Program-made: the position numbers and the translations under genes
Part shown: positions 35,312 to 43,214 of the stretch, piece after piece
Position numbering within the stretch: the first letter of the stretch is position 1
Layout: every line of letters begins with the position of its first letter
NCBI GenBank assembly: GCA_022508565.1
Contig: JAFLUY010000001.1
Span: forward strand, 62,001-126,000
Direction: 5' to 3'
DNA from: Erysipelotrichales bacterium
GTDB taxonomy: Bacteria; Bacillota_I; Bacilli_A; RF39; UBA660
Length of the DNA stretch: 64,000 nucleotides
Notes under the pieces: generated by a model
Database searches by the model: none
Told to the model about the DNA's origin: nothing
What the model saw: only the letters and a program-made list of their open reading frames with translations

Positions 35312-36355
35312 ATGAAAAAACTAGCTTTATTTCAAGTGGATTTAAATATTGGTGGTATTCAAAAATCATGTGTTAATTTTCTTAATAATATAGATCTTAA
35401 TAAGTATGAAGTAGATTTATATTTAGTAGAAAAAGATAATGCCTATATTAATGATTTAAATAAATACATTAATATTAAATATATTAAGAAATTGCCATAT
35501 ATAACTAAGTTAATTCCAATATCTATTTTAAAGTTATTTTATAACCCTAAAATAGATAAAACTTATGATATCGCAATTGATTTTAATTCATATTCAAATG
35601 AAACAGCTGTTTCTACTAAAAAGGTTAATGCAAATAAAAGAATGATTTGGATTCATAATGATGTTGAAGTAAAGATAAAAGAAGAAATACTATATCGTAT
35701 TCTTCATTTAGTCTTTAAAAGTAAATATAAATACTTTGATTCATTTGTTGGAGTATCAGATGGAGCCTTAAAGTCTTTTATTAAAGTAAATAAGATAAAG
35801 AATAAAGAATGCTTAGTTATACCTAATTTAGTTGATACAAAAGAAATAAAAGAAAAATTAAAAGAAGAGACAGAAATTGATGTTGATAATTCAAAAATTA
35901 ATATATGTTCAACAGGAAGAATAGTTCATCAAAAAGGTTTTGATTTACTTGTTCAAGAAATAAATAAAAATAAAGATATTTTAACAAATCATCATTTTTA
36001 CTTTATTGGTGGTGGATCTGATGAAGCAAAGATTAAGGATTTAGTAAAAGACAATAATTTAGAAGATTTAATAACCATCACAGGTTATCTAAAGAATCCT
36101 TATCCTTTAATGAATAAAATGGATGCCTTCATCTTACTTAGCAGATATGAAGGACAAGGTATGGTATTCTTAGAGGCGAAAGCACTTGACTTAGATGTTA
36201 TCATGCCAAAGCATTTAGAAAAGTATGTTGATGGGGAAATCATTGGTACAGATGATTTAAGAAAATCTTTACTAAATATAAATAAAAGTAATCATAAATT
36301 TAATGATTTAACAGATTATAATAAAAGAATAATTAATAAGATAAATAGTTTATAG
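35312..36355 (+). CDS. GT4 glycosyltransferase
   Basis: This 347-residue GT-B enzyme shows FQVDLNIGGIQKSCVNFL at the N-terminus (the GG loop of GT4), FVGVSDGALKSF, LVIPNLVD, ICSTGRIVHQKGFDLL, YFIGGGSDEAKI, ITITGYLKNPYPLM and the donor-binding LSRYEGQGMVFLEAKAL. It starts an operon of four genes with the Alg14/Alg13-like array. It probably adds one sugar in a third glycan or glycolipid pathway; no donor can be assigned. The protein ends shortly after the GT4 core. Confidence 0.88.
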   Translation: MKKLALFQVDLNIGGIQKSCVNFLNNIDLNKYEVDLYLVEKDNAYINDLNKYINIKYIKKLPYITKLIPISILKLFYNPKIDKTYDIAIDFNSYSNETAVSTKKVNANKRMIWIHNDVEVKIKEEILYRILHLVFKSKYKYFDSFVGVSDGALKSFIKVNKIKNKECLVIPNLVDTKEIKEKLKEETEIDVDNSKINICSTGRIVHQKGFDLLVQEINKNKDILTNHHFYFIGGGSDEAKIKDLVKDNNLEDLITITGYLKNPYPLMNKMDAFILLSRYEGQGMVFLEAKALDLDVIMPKHLEKYVDGEIIGTDDLRKSLLNINKSNHKFNDLTDYNKRIINKINSL

Positions 36356-36363
36356 GAGAAAAT

Positions 36364-36843
36364 ATGAAAAGACAAAAGAAAGTACTATTTATATCTAGTA
36401 CCGGTGGTCATTTTAATGAACTTATGCGTTTAAGACCACTTTTTGCTAAATATAATAGTTATGTTGCAACTGAGAAACAAAAAAGTAATGAATACTTAAG
36501 AAGTGAATTTAAAAATAAAGTATTCTTCCTTTTGTATGGAACAAAAGATCATCCTTTTTCATATCCTTTTAAACTATTTGCGAACTCTTTTATTTCTTTA
36601 TTTTACTTTATTAAAATAAGACCAGATGTTATTGTAACAACTGGTACACATACAGCTGGACCAATATGTTGTATTGCTAAAATATTTGGTAAAAAAGTAA
36701 TTTATATTGAAACTATAGCTAATATAAATTCTAAAACTATCACTGGTCGTATTCTTTATCATATTGCTGATCAATTTTATGTTCAATGGGAATCTATGTT
36801 AAAACTTTATCCAAAAGCTATTTATAAGGGGTGGATTTACTAA
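36364..36843 (+). CDS. Alg14/PssD-like subunit
   Basis: This 159-residue protein shows VLFISSTGGHFNELMRL at the N-terminus, VATEKQKSN, the hydrophobic PFKLFANSFISLFYFIKIRPD, VTTGTHTAGPICCIAKIFGKKVIYIE and FYVQWESMLKLYPKAIY at the end. It is the membrane-attached partner of an Alg13-like catalytic subunit, here supplied by the N-terminal domain of the next protein, whose ATG overlaps this stop (TAATG). It is clearly similar to the C-terminal domain of that fusion, so the array arose by duplication. Confidence 0.88.
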   Translation: MKRQKKVLFISSTGGHFNELMRLRPLFAKYNSYVATEKQKSNEYLRSEFKNKVFFLLYGTKDHPFSYPFKLFANSFISLFYFIKIRPDVIVTTGTHTAGPICCIAKIFGKKVIYIETIANINSKTITGRILYHIADQFYVQWESMLKLYPKAIYKGWIY

Positions 36844-38285
36844 TGATACTTGTAACACTCGGAACTCAAGATAAAAGTTTTGATAGATTATTGAATGCAA
36901 TTGATAAAGAAATTGATAATGGCAATATTAAGGATAAAGTTATAGTTCAAGCAGGTTTTACTTTTAAAACCTATAAAAGTAAGAATATGGAAATGTTTGA
37001 CTATGTCGATACTAAAACTATGAATGACTTAGTTAAAAAAAGTGATGTTATTATTTCTCATGCTGGAGCGGGTTCAATTCTTACAGCTTTAGAAAATGAT
37101 AAAAAAATAATAGTTGTTCCAAGACAAAGTAAATATGGAGAACACAATAATGACCATCAAATTGAAATAGCTGAAAAGTTTTCAAATGATGGACATGTAA
37201 TATATCTTAAGAATTTAAATAATTTAGTTGAAACTTTAAATAATATTGATTCATTTAATCCAACTAAATTAAATCATAATAATGAATTACTTAAAAATAT
37301 TGAAGAGTTTATTGATAATACAAAGAAGAAAAAGAAATTCTTGCCATTTGTTATGGTTATCTTATGGGCATGTGCCATTTTCTTCTTATCTAATATGAGT
37401 GGTATAGAATCAAATATAAAGAGCACTACATCATTAGATATCATAATAAAAGAAGTATTAACGTTTACTAATAAAATTGGCTTAACTGATAAACATCCAA
37501 CTGAAGCAAGAATAAGTGAATTTGCTGAAGACATTAATCCAATCATGCGTAAATGCGCTCATGCAACTGTTTTCTTTATTTTAGCTATCTTGATATCTAT
37601 TTTCTTAACAAGATATAATATACGCTTATCATTTGCATTTATATTAACAGTTCTTTTATCCTTCATGTATGCTTTATTTGATGAATATCATCAAACATTT
37701 GTAATTGGGCGCACTGGACAGTTAACAGACTCATTAATTGATGTAAGTGGAGCAATAATAGGCTGTTTCATAGTGCTAATAATAGTTAAAATAAAAAGAA
37801 GAAAAAAGAAAGTTAAGGATAAAAAGAAAGTTATCTTTGTTTCAAGTTTAGGTGGGCATTTAACTCAAATGCTTCAACTAAAAAGTATATTTAATGACTA
37901 TAACTATCTTTTAATCACTGAAAAGTCTAGTGTTACTGAAAACTTAAAGTCAGATTATAATGTTAAATACTATATATACTGTAATAAAAAAATATTTATT
38001 AAATATTTTATAATTAACGTTATTAATGCTTTCCATTCATTATATACTTTCTTTAAAGAAAGACCAGATGTAATTGTAACAACTGGAGCTAATACAGCAG
38101 TACCTCTTTGTTACTTAGGAAGAATATTTGGTAAAAAAGTAATATTTATTGAATCATTTGCAAAAAGAAATGGTAAAACTTTAGCTGGGACTTTATGTTA
38201 TCCAGTAGCAACAACATTTATTGTTCAGTGGGAATCAATGTTAAAGTATTACCCTAAAGCAAAATATTTTGGAGGTATCTATTAA
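36843..38285 (+). CDS. Alg13-VanZ-Alg14 triple fusion
   Basis: This 480-residue protein joins three domains. Residues 1-158 are Alg13/PssE-like (MILVTLGTQ, ISHAGAGSILTAL, RQSKYGEHNNDHQ). Residues 162-320 are a VanZ-like membrane domain with four helices, RKCAHATVFFILA and FDEYHQTFVIGRTGQLTDS. Residues 328-480 are Alg14/PssD-like (KVIFVSSLGGHLTQM, VTTGANTAVPLCYLG, FIVQWESML). Each junction is Lys-rich without an internal start. The first domain would pair with the preceding Alg14-like protein and the last with the following Alg13-like protein. The VanZ bundle could anchor both transferases. The start at 36843 is preferred over GTG 36831 because it gives the family N-terminus. Confidence 0.9.
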   Translation: MILVTLGTQDKSFDRLLNAIDKEIDNGNIKDKVIVQAGFTFKTYKSKNMEMFDYVDTKTMNDLVKKSDVIISHAGAGSILTALENDKKIIVVPRQSKYGEHNNDHQIEIAEKFSNDGHVIYLKNLNNLVETLNNIDSFNPTKLNHNNELLKNIEEFIDNTKKKKKFLPFVMVILWACAIFFLSNMSGIESNIKSTTSLDIIIKEVLTFTNKIGLTDKHPTEARISEFAEDINPIMRKCAHATVFFILAILISIFLTRYNIRLSFAFILTVLLSFMYALFDEYHQTFVIGRTGQLTDSLIDVSGAIIGCFIVLIIVKIKRRKKKVKDKKKVIFVSSLGGHLTQMLQLKSIFNDYNYLLITEKSSVTENLKSDYNVKYYIYCNKKIFIKYFIINVINAFHSLYTFFKERPDVIVTTGANTAVPLCYLGRIFGKKVIFIESFAKRNGKTLAGTLCYPVATTFIVQWESMLKYYPKAKYFGGIY

Positions 38286-38752
38286 TGATCTTAGTTACAC
38301 TTGGTACTCAAAACCAAAAATTTTATCGCTTACTTGATTATATAGAAAAATCGAGCATTGATGATGAGATAATAGTTCAGGCAGGCGGATCAATTAATTA
38401 TAAATCAAAAAAGATGAAATTATTTAAATTCATCAATTATGATGAAATGATCACGTTAATAAAAAAGGCAGACCTTGTTATAACTCATGGAGGAACAGGA
38501 AGTATCTTTTTACCCTTACAACATGGCAAAAAGGTAATTGCTTGTGCAAGACTCGAAAAATATAAAGAACATATAAATGATCATCAAACTGAAATAGTTT
38601 CAATATTTGCTGAAATGGGTTATTTACTTGAACTAAATGAAGAAAATAATCTTGATGATTTAATAGAACAAGCAAAGACTTTTAAACCAAAAGAATATGT
38701 AAGTAATAAAGATAATTTTATTAAATTATTACAATGTGAAATAGATGAGTAG
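38285..38752 (+). CDS. Alg13/PssE-like catalytic subunit
   Basis: This 155-residue protein starts MILVTLGTQNQKFYRLLD and has VQAGGS, ITHGGTGSIFLPL and RLEKYKEHINDHQTEIV, the nucleotide-sugar-binding half of a GT28 transferase. It lacks a membrane segment and should be recruited by the Alg14-like C-terminal domain of the fusion encoded immediately before (TAATG overlap). It ends the operon; the stop codon lies in a terminator stem. Confidence 0.88.
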   Translation: MILVTLGTQNQKFYRLLDYIEKSSIDDEIIVQAGGSINYKSKKMKLFKFINYDEMITLIKKADLVITHGGTGSIFLPLQHGKKVIACARLEKYKEHINDHQTEIVSIFAEMGYLLELNEENNLDDLIEQAKTFKPKEYVSNKDNFIKLLQCEIDE

Positions 38753-38776
38753 GTATAATTTATACCTACTTTTATA
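38748..38776 (+). terminator. Terminator of the Alg13/Alg14 operon
   Basis: GTAGGTATA pairs with TATACCTAC around ATT, followed by a T-rich tail. The TAG stop is inside the 5' arm. Confidence 0.85.
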
Positions 38777-38777
38777 T

Positions 38778-38804
38778 TTAGCACTTTAGTATTGACTCTG
38801 CTAA
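38778..38804 (+). promoter_or_regulatory. Degenerate CIRCE element (HrcA operator)
   Basis: TTAGCACTT-N9-CTCTGCTAA has the exact 27-base layout of CIRCE (TTAGCACTC-N9-GAGTGCTAA), matching 8 of 9 in the left half and 6 of 9 in the right. It overlaps the -35 box of the htpG promoter, where a repressor would block transcription. Confidence 0.7.
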
Positions 38805-38820
38805 TAATAAGTGGTATAAC
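38792..38820 (+). promoter_or_regulatory. htpG promoter
   Basis: TTGACT (38792-38797) and TATAAC (38815-38820) are 17 nt apart, with a TG one base before the -10 box. Confidence 0.8.
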
Positions 38821-38852
38821 ATAAATGTGAGAGAATTAAAGGAGATAATTTT

Positions 38853-40730
38853 ATGGCAAAAAAACAATTTAAAGCAGAATCTAAAAAATTAATGGATTTA
38901 ATGATTAATTCCATTTATACAAATAAAGAAATATTTTTAAGAGAATTAATATCAAATGCTAGTGATGCAATTGATAAATTATATTATAATTCGCTTACAG
39001 ATGATAAAATCTCTGTAAATAAGAAGGATTTTAAAATTGAAATTAAAATCGATGAAGATAAGAAAACATTAACTATATCTGATAATGGTATAGGTATGAA
39101 TAAAGATGATTTAGAAAATAATTTAGGAACAATTGCTAAATCAGGATCTTTAGCTTTTAAAGAGGAAAATGAACATAAAAAGGATATTGATATAATTGGT
39201 CAATTTGGTGTTGGTTTTTATTCAGCATTTATGGTAGCTGATAAAATAGAAGTAATAACTAAAGCTTATGGAGAAAAAGAGGCATACTCTTGGATCTCTT
39301 CTGGAATTGACGGTTATGAAATAAAAGAAGCTAGTAAAGATAGTTACGGAACTGATATTATCTTAAGTATCAAAGAATCAACTGAAGAATATGACTACAG
39401 TGAATTCTTACATGATCATAAGATAGAATCATTAGTAAAGAAGTATTCAGATTATATTACTTATCCAATCATGATGAATGTCTCAAAACGCGAACTTAAA
39501 AAGGGAAGTGACTCAGAGTATGAAGAAAAAACTTCTTTAGAAACTATAAATGATATGGTTCCATTATGGAAAAGAAATAAATCAAAAATAAAAGAAAGTG
39601 ATTATAACACTTTCTATTCAGATAAATTCTTTGACTATGAAGCTCCACTTCATGTCATTCATAGCAAAGCAGAAGGATTAGTAAGTTATAATTCACTTTT
39701 ATTTATTCCATCACATCCTGCTTATGACTTTTATACAAAAAGTTATGAAAAAGGTTTACAACTATATTCTAATGGTGTACTAATCATGGAAAAGTGTGGT
39801 GAATTATTACCAGACTACTATAACTTTGTTAAAGGTGTGGTTGATTCAGAAGATTTATCACTTAATATATCTCGTGAGATGCTTCAACAAGATAGAACAT
39901 TAAAAACAATTGCTAAATCTATTGAAACAAAGATAACCAAAGAATTAACTGATATGCTTCGTGATAATCGTGAGAAGTATGAATCATTCTTTAATACTTT
40001 TGGTGCCAACATTAAATTTGGTATATATGATCAATTTGGAATCAATAAAGATAAGCTAAAAGATTTATTATTATTTACATCATCTAAAACTAAAAAGTTA
40101 ATTACTTTGAGAGAATATATAGAAAATAATAAGACTTGCAAAGGAATATATTATTGTTGTGGCGAAAATGTTGATAAAGTAGATAATTTACCTATAGTTG
40201 AAAACTATAAAGATAAAGATATTGAAGTGCTTTACTGCACAGATTATGTTGATGAATTTGTCTTACAAACTCTAATGAGTTATGAAGACAAAAAGTTTAC
40301 TAACATTGCTGCATCAGAAAGCGATCTATCAACTGATGAAGAAAAAGAACAGTTGAATAAACACAATGAATCAGCAAAAGAAATGTTTGATTTAATGAAA
40401 GAATCTATTCCAGGTGTTAATGAAGTTAGATTTACTAATAAACTAAAGAAACATCCAGTATGTTTATCTAGTAAAGGTAATGTAACAATTGAAATGGAAA
40501 AAGTAATTAATGCTATGCCAACAGATGAAGAAATAAACGCAGAAAAAATACTTGAGATAAATGAAAACCATAAAATAGTTAAAAAGCTTGAAAATCTTTA
40601 TAAGAAAGATAAAGAGGAATTAAAGAATTATTCTAAAATTCTTTATGCTCAAGCAAGACTTATAGAAGGATTACCAATTGATAATCCAACTGAGATTACA
40701 AATCTAATTTGTGAAGAATTATCTAAATAA
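38853..40730 (+). CDS. htpG: HtpG, Hsp90-family chaperone
   Basis: This 625-residue cytosolic ATP-dependent chaperone has the GHKL ATP site in the N-domain: LISNASDAIDKL (about 29-40), DNGIGM (about 77-82), GTIAKSG and IGQFGVGFYSAFMVAD (about 113-128). The middle-domain marks LYSNGVLIM and SLNISREMLQQ, with the catalytic Arg, are present, as is the C-terminal dimerisation part. The length is normal. It stands alone between two terminators, under a promoter overlapped by a CIRCE-like operator, so heat induction through HrcA is likely. Confidence 0.97.
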   Translation: MAKKQFKAESKKLMDLMINSIYTNKEIFLRELISNASDAIDKLYYNSLTDDKISVNKKDFKIEIKIDEDKKTLTISDNGIGMNKDDLENNLGTIAKSGSLAFKEENEHKKDIDIIGQFGVGFYSAFMVADKIEVITKAYGEKEAYSWISSGIDGYEIKEASKDSYGTDIILSIKESTEEYDYSEFLHDHKIESLVKKYSDYITYPIMMNVSKRELKKGSDSEYEEKTSLETINDMVPLWKRNKSKIKESDYNTFYSDKFFDYEAPLHVIHSKAEGLVSYNSLLFIPSHPAYDFYTKSYEKGLQLYSNGVLIMEKCGELLPDYYNFVKGVVDSEDLSLNISREMLQQDRTLKTIAKSIETKITKELTDMLRDNREKYESFFNTFGANIKFGIYDQFGINKDKLKDLLLFTSSKTKKLITLREYIENNKTCKGIYYCCGENVDKVDNLPIVENYKDKDIEVLYCTDYVDEFVLQTLMSYEDKKFTNIAASESDLSTDEEKEQLNKHNESAKEMFDLMKESIPGVNEVRFTNKLKKHPVCLSSKGNVTIEMEKVINAMPTDEEINAEKILEINENHKIVKKLENLYKKDKEELKNYSKILYAQARLIEGLPIDNPTEITNLICEELSK

Positions 40731-40753
40731 GATATCCACCGGATATCTTTTTT
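40729..40753 (+). terminator. Terminator after htpG
   Basis: AAGATATCC pairs with GGATATCTT around ACC, followed by six T. Confidence 0.88.
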
Positions 40754-40812
40754 ATAAAACAAAAGTAAAATAAATTTCTTCCTTGTATATAAAGGGTGAA
40801 GGGAGGAAGCAA

Positions 40813-41061
40813 ATGGAATTAGATACAGTAACAGAAGGATATAAGTATCTTGAATGGATGAATGAAGAAACTGACAAAAAGTTTAAGGAAAATTCTATTA
40901 GAGAAGAGGCCTTTGATAAAGGAATAGAAAAAGGTATTAAAGAAGGTCAAAATAAAATAATTATTTCTATGATTGAGACTGGAATGTCTATTGAAGAAAT
41001 AGACAAAATAACGCATCTTGGAATAGATAAAATAAAAAATATTATTTCAAATAATAACTAG
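40813..41061 (+). CDS. Free-standing Rpn C-terminal-like small protein
   Basis: This 82-residue protein resembles only the C-terminal tail of Rpn/PD-(D/E)XK transposase-family nucleases: a charged helix, the repeated Gly/Glu/Lys pattern FDKGIEKGIKEGQNK, and the terminal MIETGMSIEEIDKITHLGIDKIKNI, which is the usual helix-turn-helix-like end. The nuclease domain is absent. It has a strong ribosome site (AAGGGAGG) at ideal spacing to the ATG at 40813, so it may be a real small gene. Rpn genes are known to produce such C-terminal fragments from internal starts as antitoxins. A decayed remnant is the alternative. Confidence 0.65.
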   Translation: MELDTVTEGYKYLEWMNEETDKKFKENSIREEAFDKGIEKGIKEGQNKIIISMIETGMSIEEIDKITHLGIDKIKNIISNNN

Positions 41062-41133
41062 TAATTAAAACTTTATTACAATGTTCTAATTAACTAAATT
41101 ATTAATATAATAAATTGAAATGAAAGTGATGTT

Positions 41134-42186
41134 ATGGATGTATTTGGATATATAATTCTAAATGGACATTATACATTTGAAGAAAAAGAATTTAATGAAG
41201 TAGATAATATTATATTATCATCATTAATGTACTTAGATTTTACCAGAATTGTACAAACCGGAAATATTGGAATTTCCTTACATGATGCTGGGCATATTTA
41301 TCTAGAGACAAATAAAAGAAAAGATATCTATAAACTTGGCATTGCACAAATAAGTGCTTATCGAATTCTTGAAAGTGTTATAGATACAAATAGATATAAA
41401 AATATTAACTTATCTAGCTACCGTTATATTACTGGCTTAGATACTCAATTTTCAGCTTTAACATTTAATATAAATAAAAGCTTAAAATATATTGGCTTTG
41501 AAGGAACGGATGAATTAATAAGTGGTTGGAAGGAAGATGCTTATCTATCCTTCAAGTTCCCAGTAGATGCTCAAAAATATGCGATTGATTATATCAAAGA
41601 GGTAATTAAGTTTCGTGATAAAAATATCATAATAGGCGGCCATTCTAAAGGTGGCAATCTAGCATTAGTTGCTGGAATGTATACAAATCCTTTATTTAAA
41701 AGAAAAATAAAACAAATAATTTCAAATGATGGCCCAGGACTTAGAAAGGAAGAGTTTATATCAAGAAGATATAAATCAATTAGGAATAAATATACACATA
41801 TTATTCCTTCCAATAGTTTGATAGGCACACTTCTTTATAATGACACTTATAAGGCAGTAAAAACCAATAAAAGAAGTATTTTAGCCCATGATTTAACTAC
41901 TTGGTTAATTGATGGGGAACATTTTATAGAATCACCAAGAGACAAGAGGTCTTTAGAAGTTGAAAAGAAACTAAATGAATATATTTCATCACTAAGTTAT
42001 AAAGAGCAAGAAATGGTTGTTAAAAGTATATTTAAAGAATTAGAACAAGAGGGTTTAAATACAGTATCTGATTTGTTTAAATTTAGGAAACTTTTAAATA
42101 TTGTTCGCAAACTTAATAATATTAATCCAAAATGTAAATCTATATTAATTGAAGTTTTGGAAATAATAATTAATAATTATATATAA
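41134..42186 (+). CDS. DUF2974 alpha/beta hydrolase
   Basis: This 350-residue protein has the Mbeg1-like (DUF2974) lipase-type fold: FTRIVQTGNIGISLHD near the N-terminus, YIGFEGTDELISGWKEDAYLSF, and the nucleophile elbow GGHSKGGNLALVAG (Ser about 172). SNDGPGL after the elbow supplies a probable catalytic Asp. No signal peptide or membrane segment is seen, so it is cytosolic. Substrates of this family are not well defined; lipid or acyl-ester cleavage is inferred. It stands alone. Confidence 0.85.
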   Translation: MDVFGYIILNGHYTFEEKEFNEVDNIILSSLMYLDFTRIVQTGNIGISLHDAGHIYLETNKRKDIYKLGIAQISAYRILESVIDTNRYKNINLSSYRYITGLDTQFSALTFNINKSLKYIGFEGTDELISGWKEDAYLSFKFPVDAQKYAIDYIKEVIKFRDKNIIIGGHSKGGNLALVAGMYTNPLFKRKIKQIISNDGPGLRKEEFISRRYKSIRNKYTHIIPSNSLIGTLLYNDTYKAVKTNKRSILAHDLTTWLIDGEHFIESPRDKRSLEVEKKLNEYISSLSYKEQEMVVKSIFKELEQEGLNTVSDLFKFRKLLNIVRKLNNINPKCKSILIEVLEIIINNYI

Positions 42187-42199
42187 ATAAGTGTATATA

Positions 42200-42208
42200 T
42201 GTTATAAT
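42200..42208 (+). promoter_or_regulatory. Extended -10 promoter, very short leader
   Basis: TGTTATAAT ends 15 nt before the ATG at 42224, and the ribosome site GGTGG lies at 42215-42219, about where the transcript should begin. Confidence 0.6.
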
Positions 42209-42223
42209 TAACTAGGTGGTACC

Positions 42224-42640
42224 ATGAAAAAAGTATTATTAATGATTGCTGTAATTACTTTTTTAACAGCTTGTAAAGCAGCTAATGGTAATTCAGTATC
42301 TAAACTAGAGACAACAATATATAAAACTAATAATCATGAAGAAATACTTATTCAAGATGGTTTTGATTATATAAAAGATATTTTTACAGATAAAGATACT
42401 TTTTATCATGCATCTTTATTAACAATGGAGTATGGTAATAATGATACTTTAGAAAAAGAAGAAATAGTAAAGAATTCAACTAAATCTTATGATGTTTTAT
42501 ATATAACATTTTCATTTGAAACAGGAGATGTATTATACGAGACAATGCAAAGCAATCATGTTTATAAATACGAAACATATTTAGTTAAATCTTATGAACA
42601 TGATAGTTGGCATATTTATAAAATGGAGGCAATAAATTAA
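42224..42640 (+). CDS. Small lipoprotein, unknown
   Basis: This 138-residue protein has a lipoprotein signal (MKKVLLMIAVITFLTAC, Cys at 17), so the mature part is anchored outside the cell. The rest is acidic and probably a small alpha/beta fold with a DGFDYIKDIFTDKDTFYH segment and a Trp-containing end. I do not recognise the domain. A similar very short leader is found before the membrane-anchored protein at 47226. Confidence 0.75.
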   Translation: MKKVLLMIAVITFLTACKAANGNSVSKLETTIYKTNNHEEILIQDGFDYIKDIFTDKDTFYHASLLTMEYGNNDTLEKEEIVKNSTKSYDVLYITFSFETGDVLYETMQSNHVYKYETYLVKSYEHDSWHIYKMEAIN

Positions 42641-42664
42641 CGGAAGTAATACTACTTCCGTTTT
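42641..42664. terminator. Terminator between convergent genes
   Basis: CGGAAGTA pairs with TACTTCCG around ATAC. TTTT follows on the plus strand; the minus-strand tail (TTAATTTATT) is weaker, so it probably serves mainly the lipoprotein gene. Confidence 0.8.
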
Positions 42665-43112
42665 AATTTAATAAATATATGCTATAACTTAAATAAGTTG
42701 CAAATAATAACCATAATAAATATGGAATATTTAAATAAAAACTAGTACGATATTTTTTAAAGAAAAGATATAGCATATAAATAACAACTAAATCTAGAAT
42801 AATTATTTCTACTGTTCCAATAAATCTAAATTTAAAATTGAAAAATATAATTGGCCAGATTAAGTTTAAAATTAGTTGGGTATTATAAGTTTTATCGACA
42901 CTATTATCTTCACCATTCTTTTTATAAAGATAAAAAGATATACCCATAAGTAAATAAAGAATAGACCAAGCAATTCCAAATAGATATGCTGGTGGTGCAA
43001 ACTTAGGCTGAACTAAGTATTCATAATCAATATGATCTTTAATTATTAAGCTAACAATTAATCCTAAAGCTAATGGGCCAAATATATACCAAATATTTTT
43101 TATTTTATTCAT
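42663..43112 (-). CDS. tspO: TspO/MBR-family membrane protein
   Basis: This 149-residue protein has five membrane helices, as expected for TspO (peripheral benzodiazepine receptor homologue). The conserved QPKFAPPAYLFGIAWSILYL lies between helices 1 and 2, and NLIWPIIFF in helix 3. Several Trp of eukaryotic TspO are replaced, and the C-terminal part is shorter. TspO proteins bind porphyrins and affect tetrapyrrole or stress responses; the role here is unknown. The second ATG (43112) is chosen because GAGAGG precedes it at proper spacing. Confidence 0.88.
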   Translation of the reverse strand: MNKIKNIWYIFGPLALGLIVSLIIKDHIDYEYLVQPKFAPPAYLFGIAWSILYLLMGISFYLYKKNGEDNSVDKTYNTQLILNLIWPIIFFNFKFRFIGTVEIIILDLVVIYMLYLFFKKYRTSFYLNIPYLLWLLFATYLSYSIYLLN

Positions 43113-43214
43113 AAACATCCTCTCAGTATTAATATATTAAATATTTATAAATTTATACTTAATATGTTTACAAACTTAATCGCATCTTATAATATTATAT
43201 TAGGAGGATAAATA

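Noticed and set aside
35199-35315. A 38-codon plus-strand frame with a hydrophobic end, starting at ATG 35199
   Set aside because: AGG lies only two bases before the ATG, the frame passes through a terminator hairpin and runs into the GT4 start; no independent support.
36843-38285. The triple fusion as a plain assembly error
   Set aside because: Both junctions are smooth, Lys-rich and in one frame with normal codon use, and there are no homopolymer runs long enough to be obvious error sites; kept as a finding with a read check.
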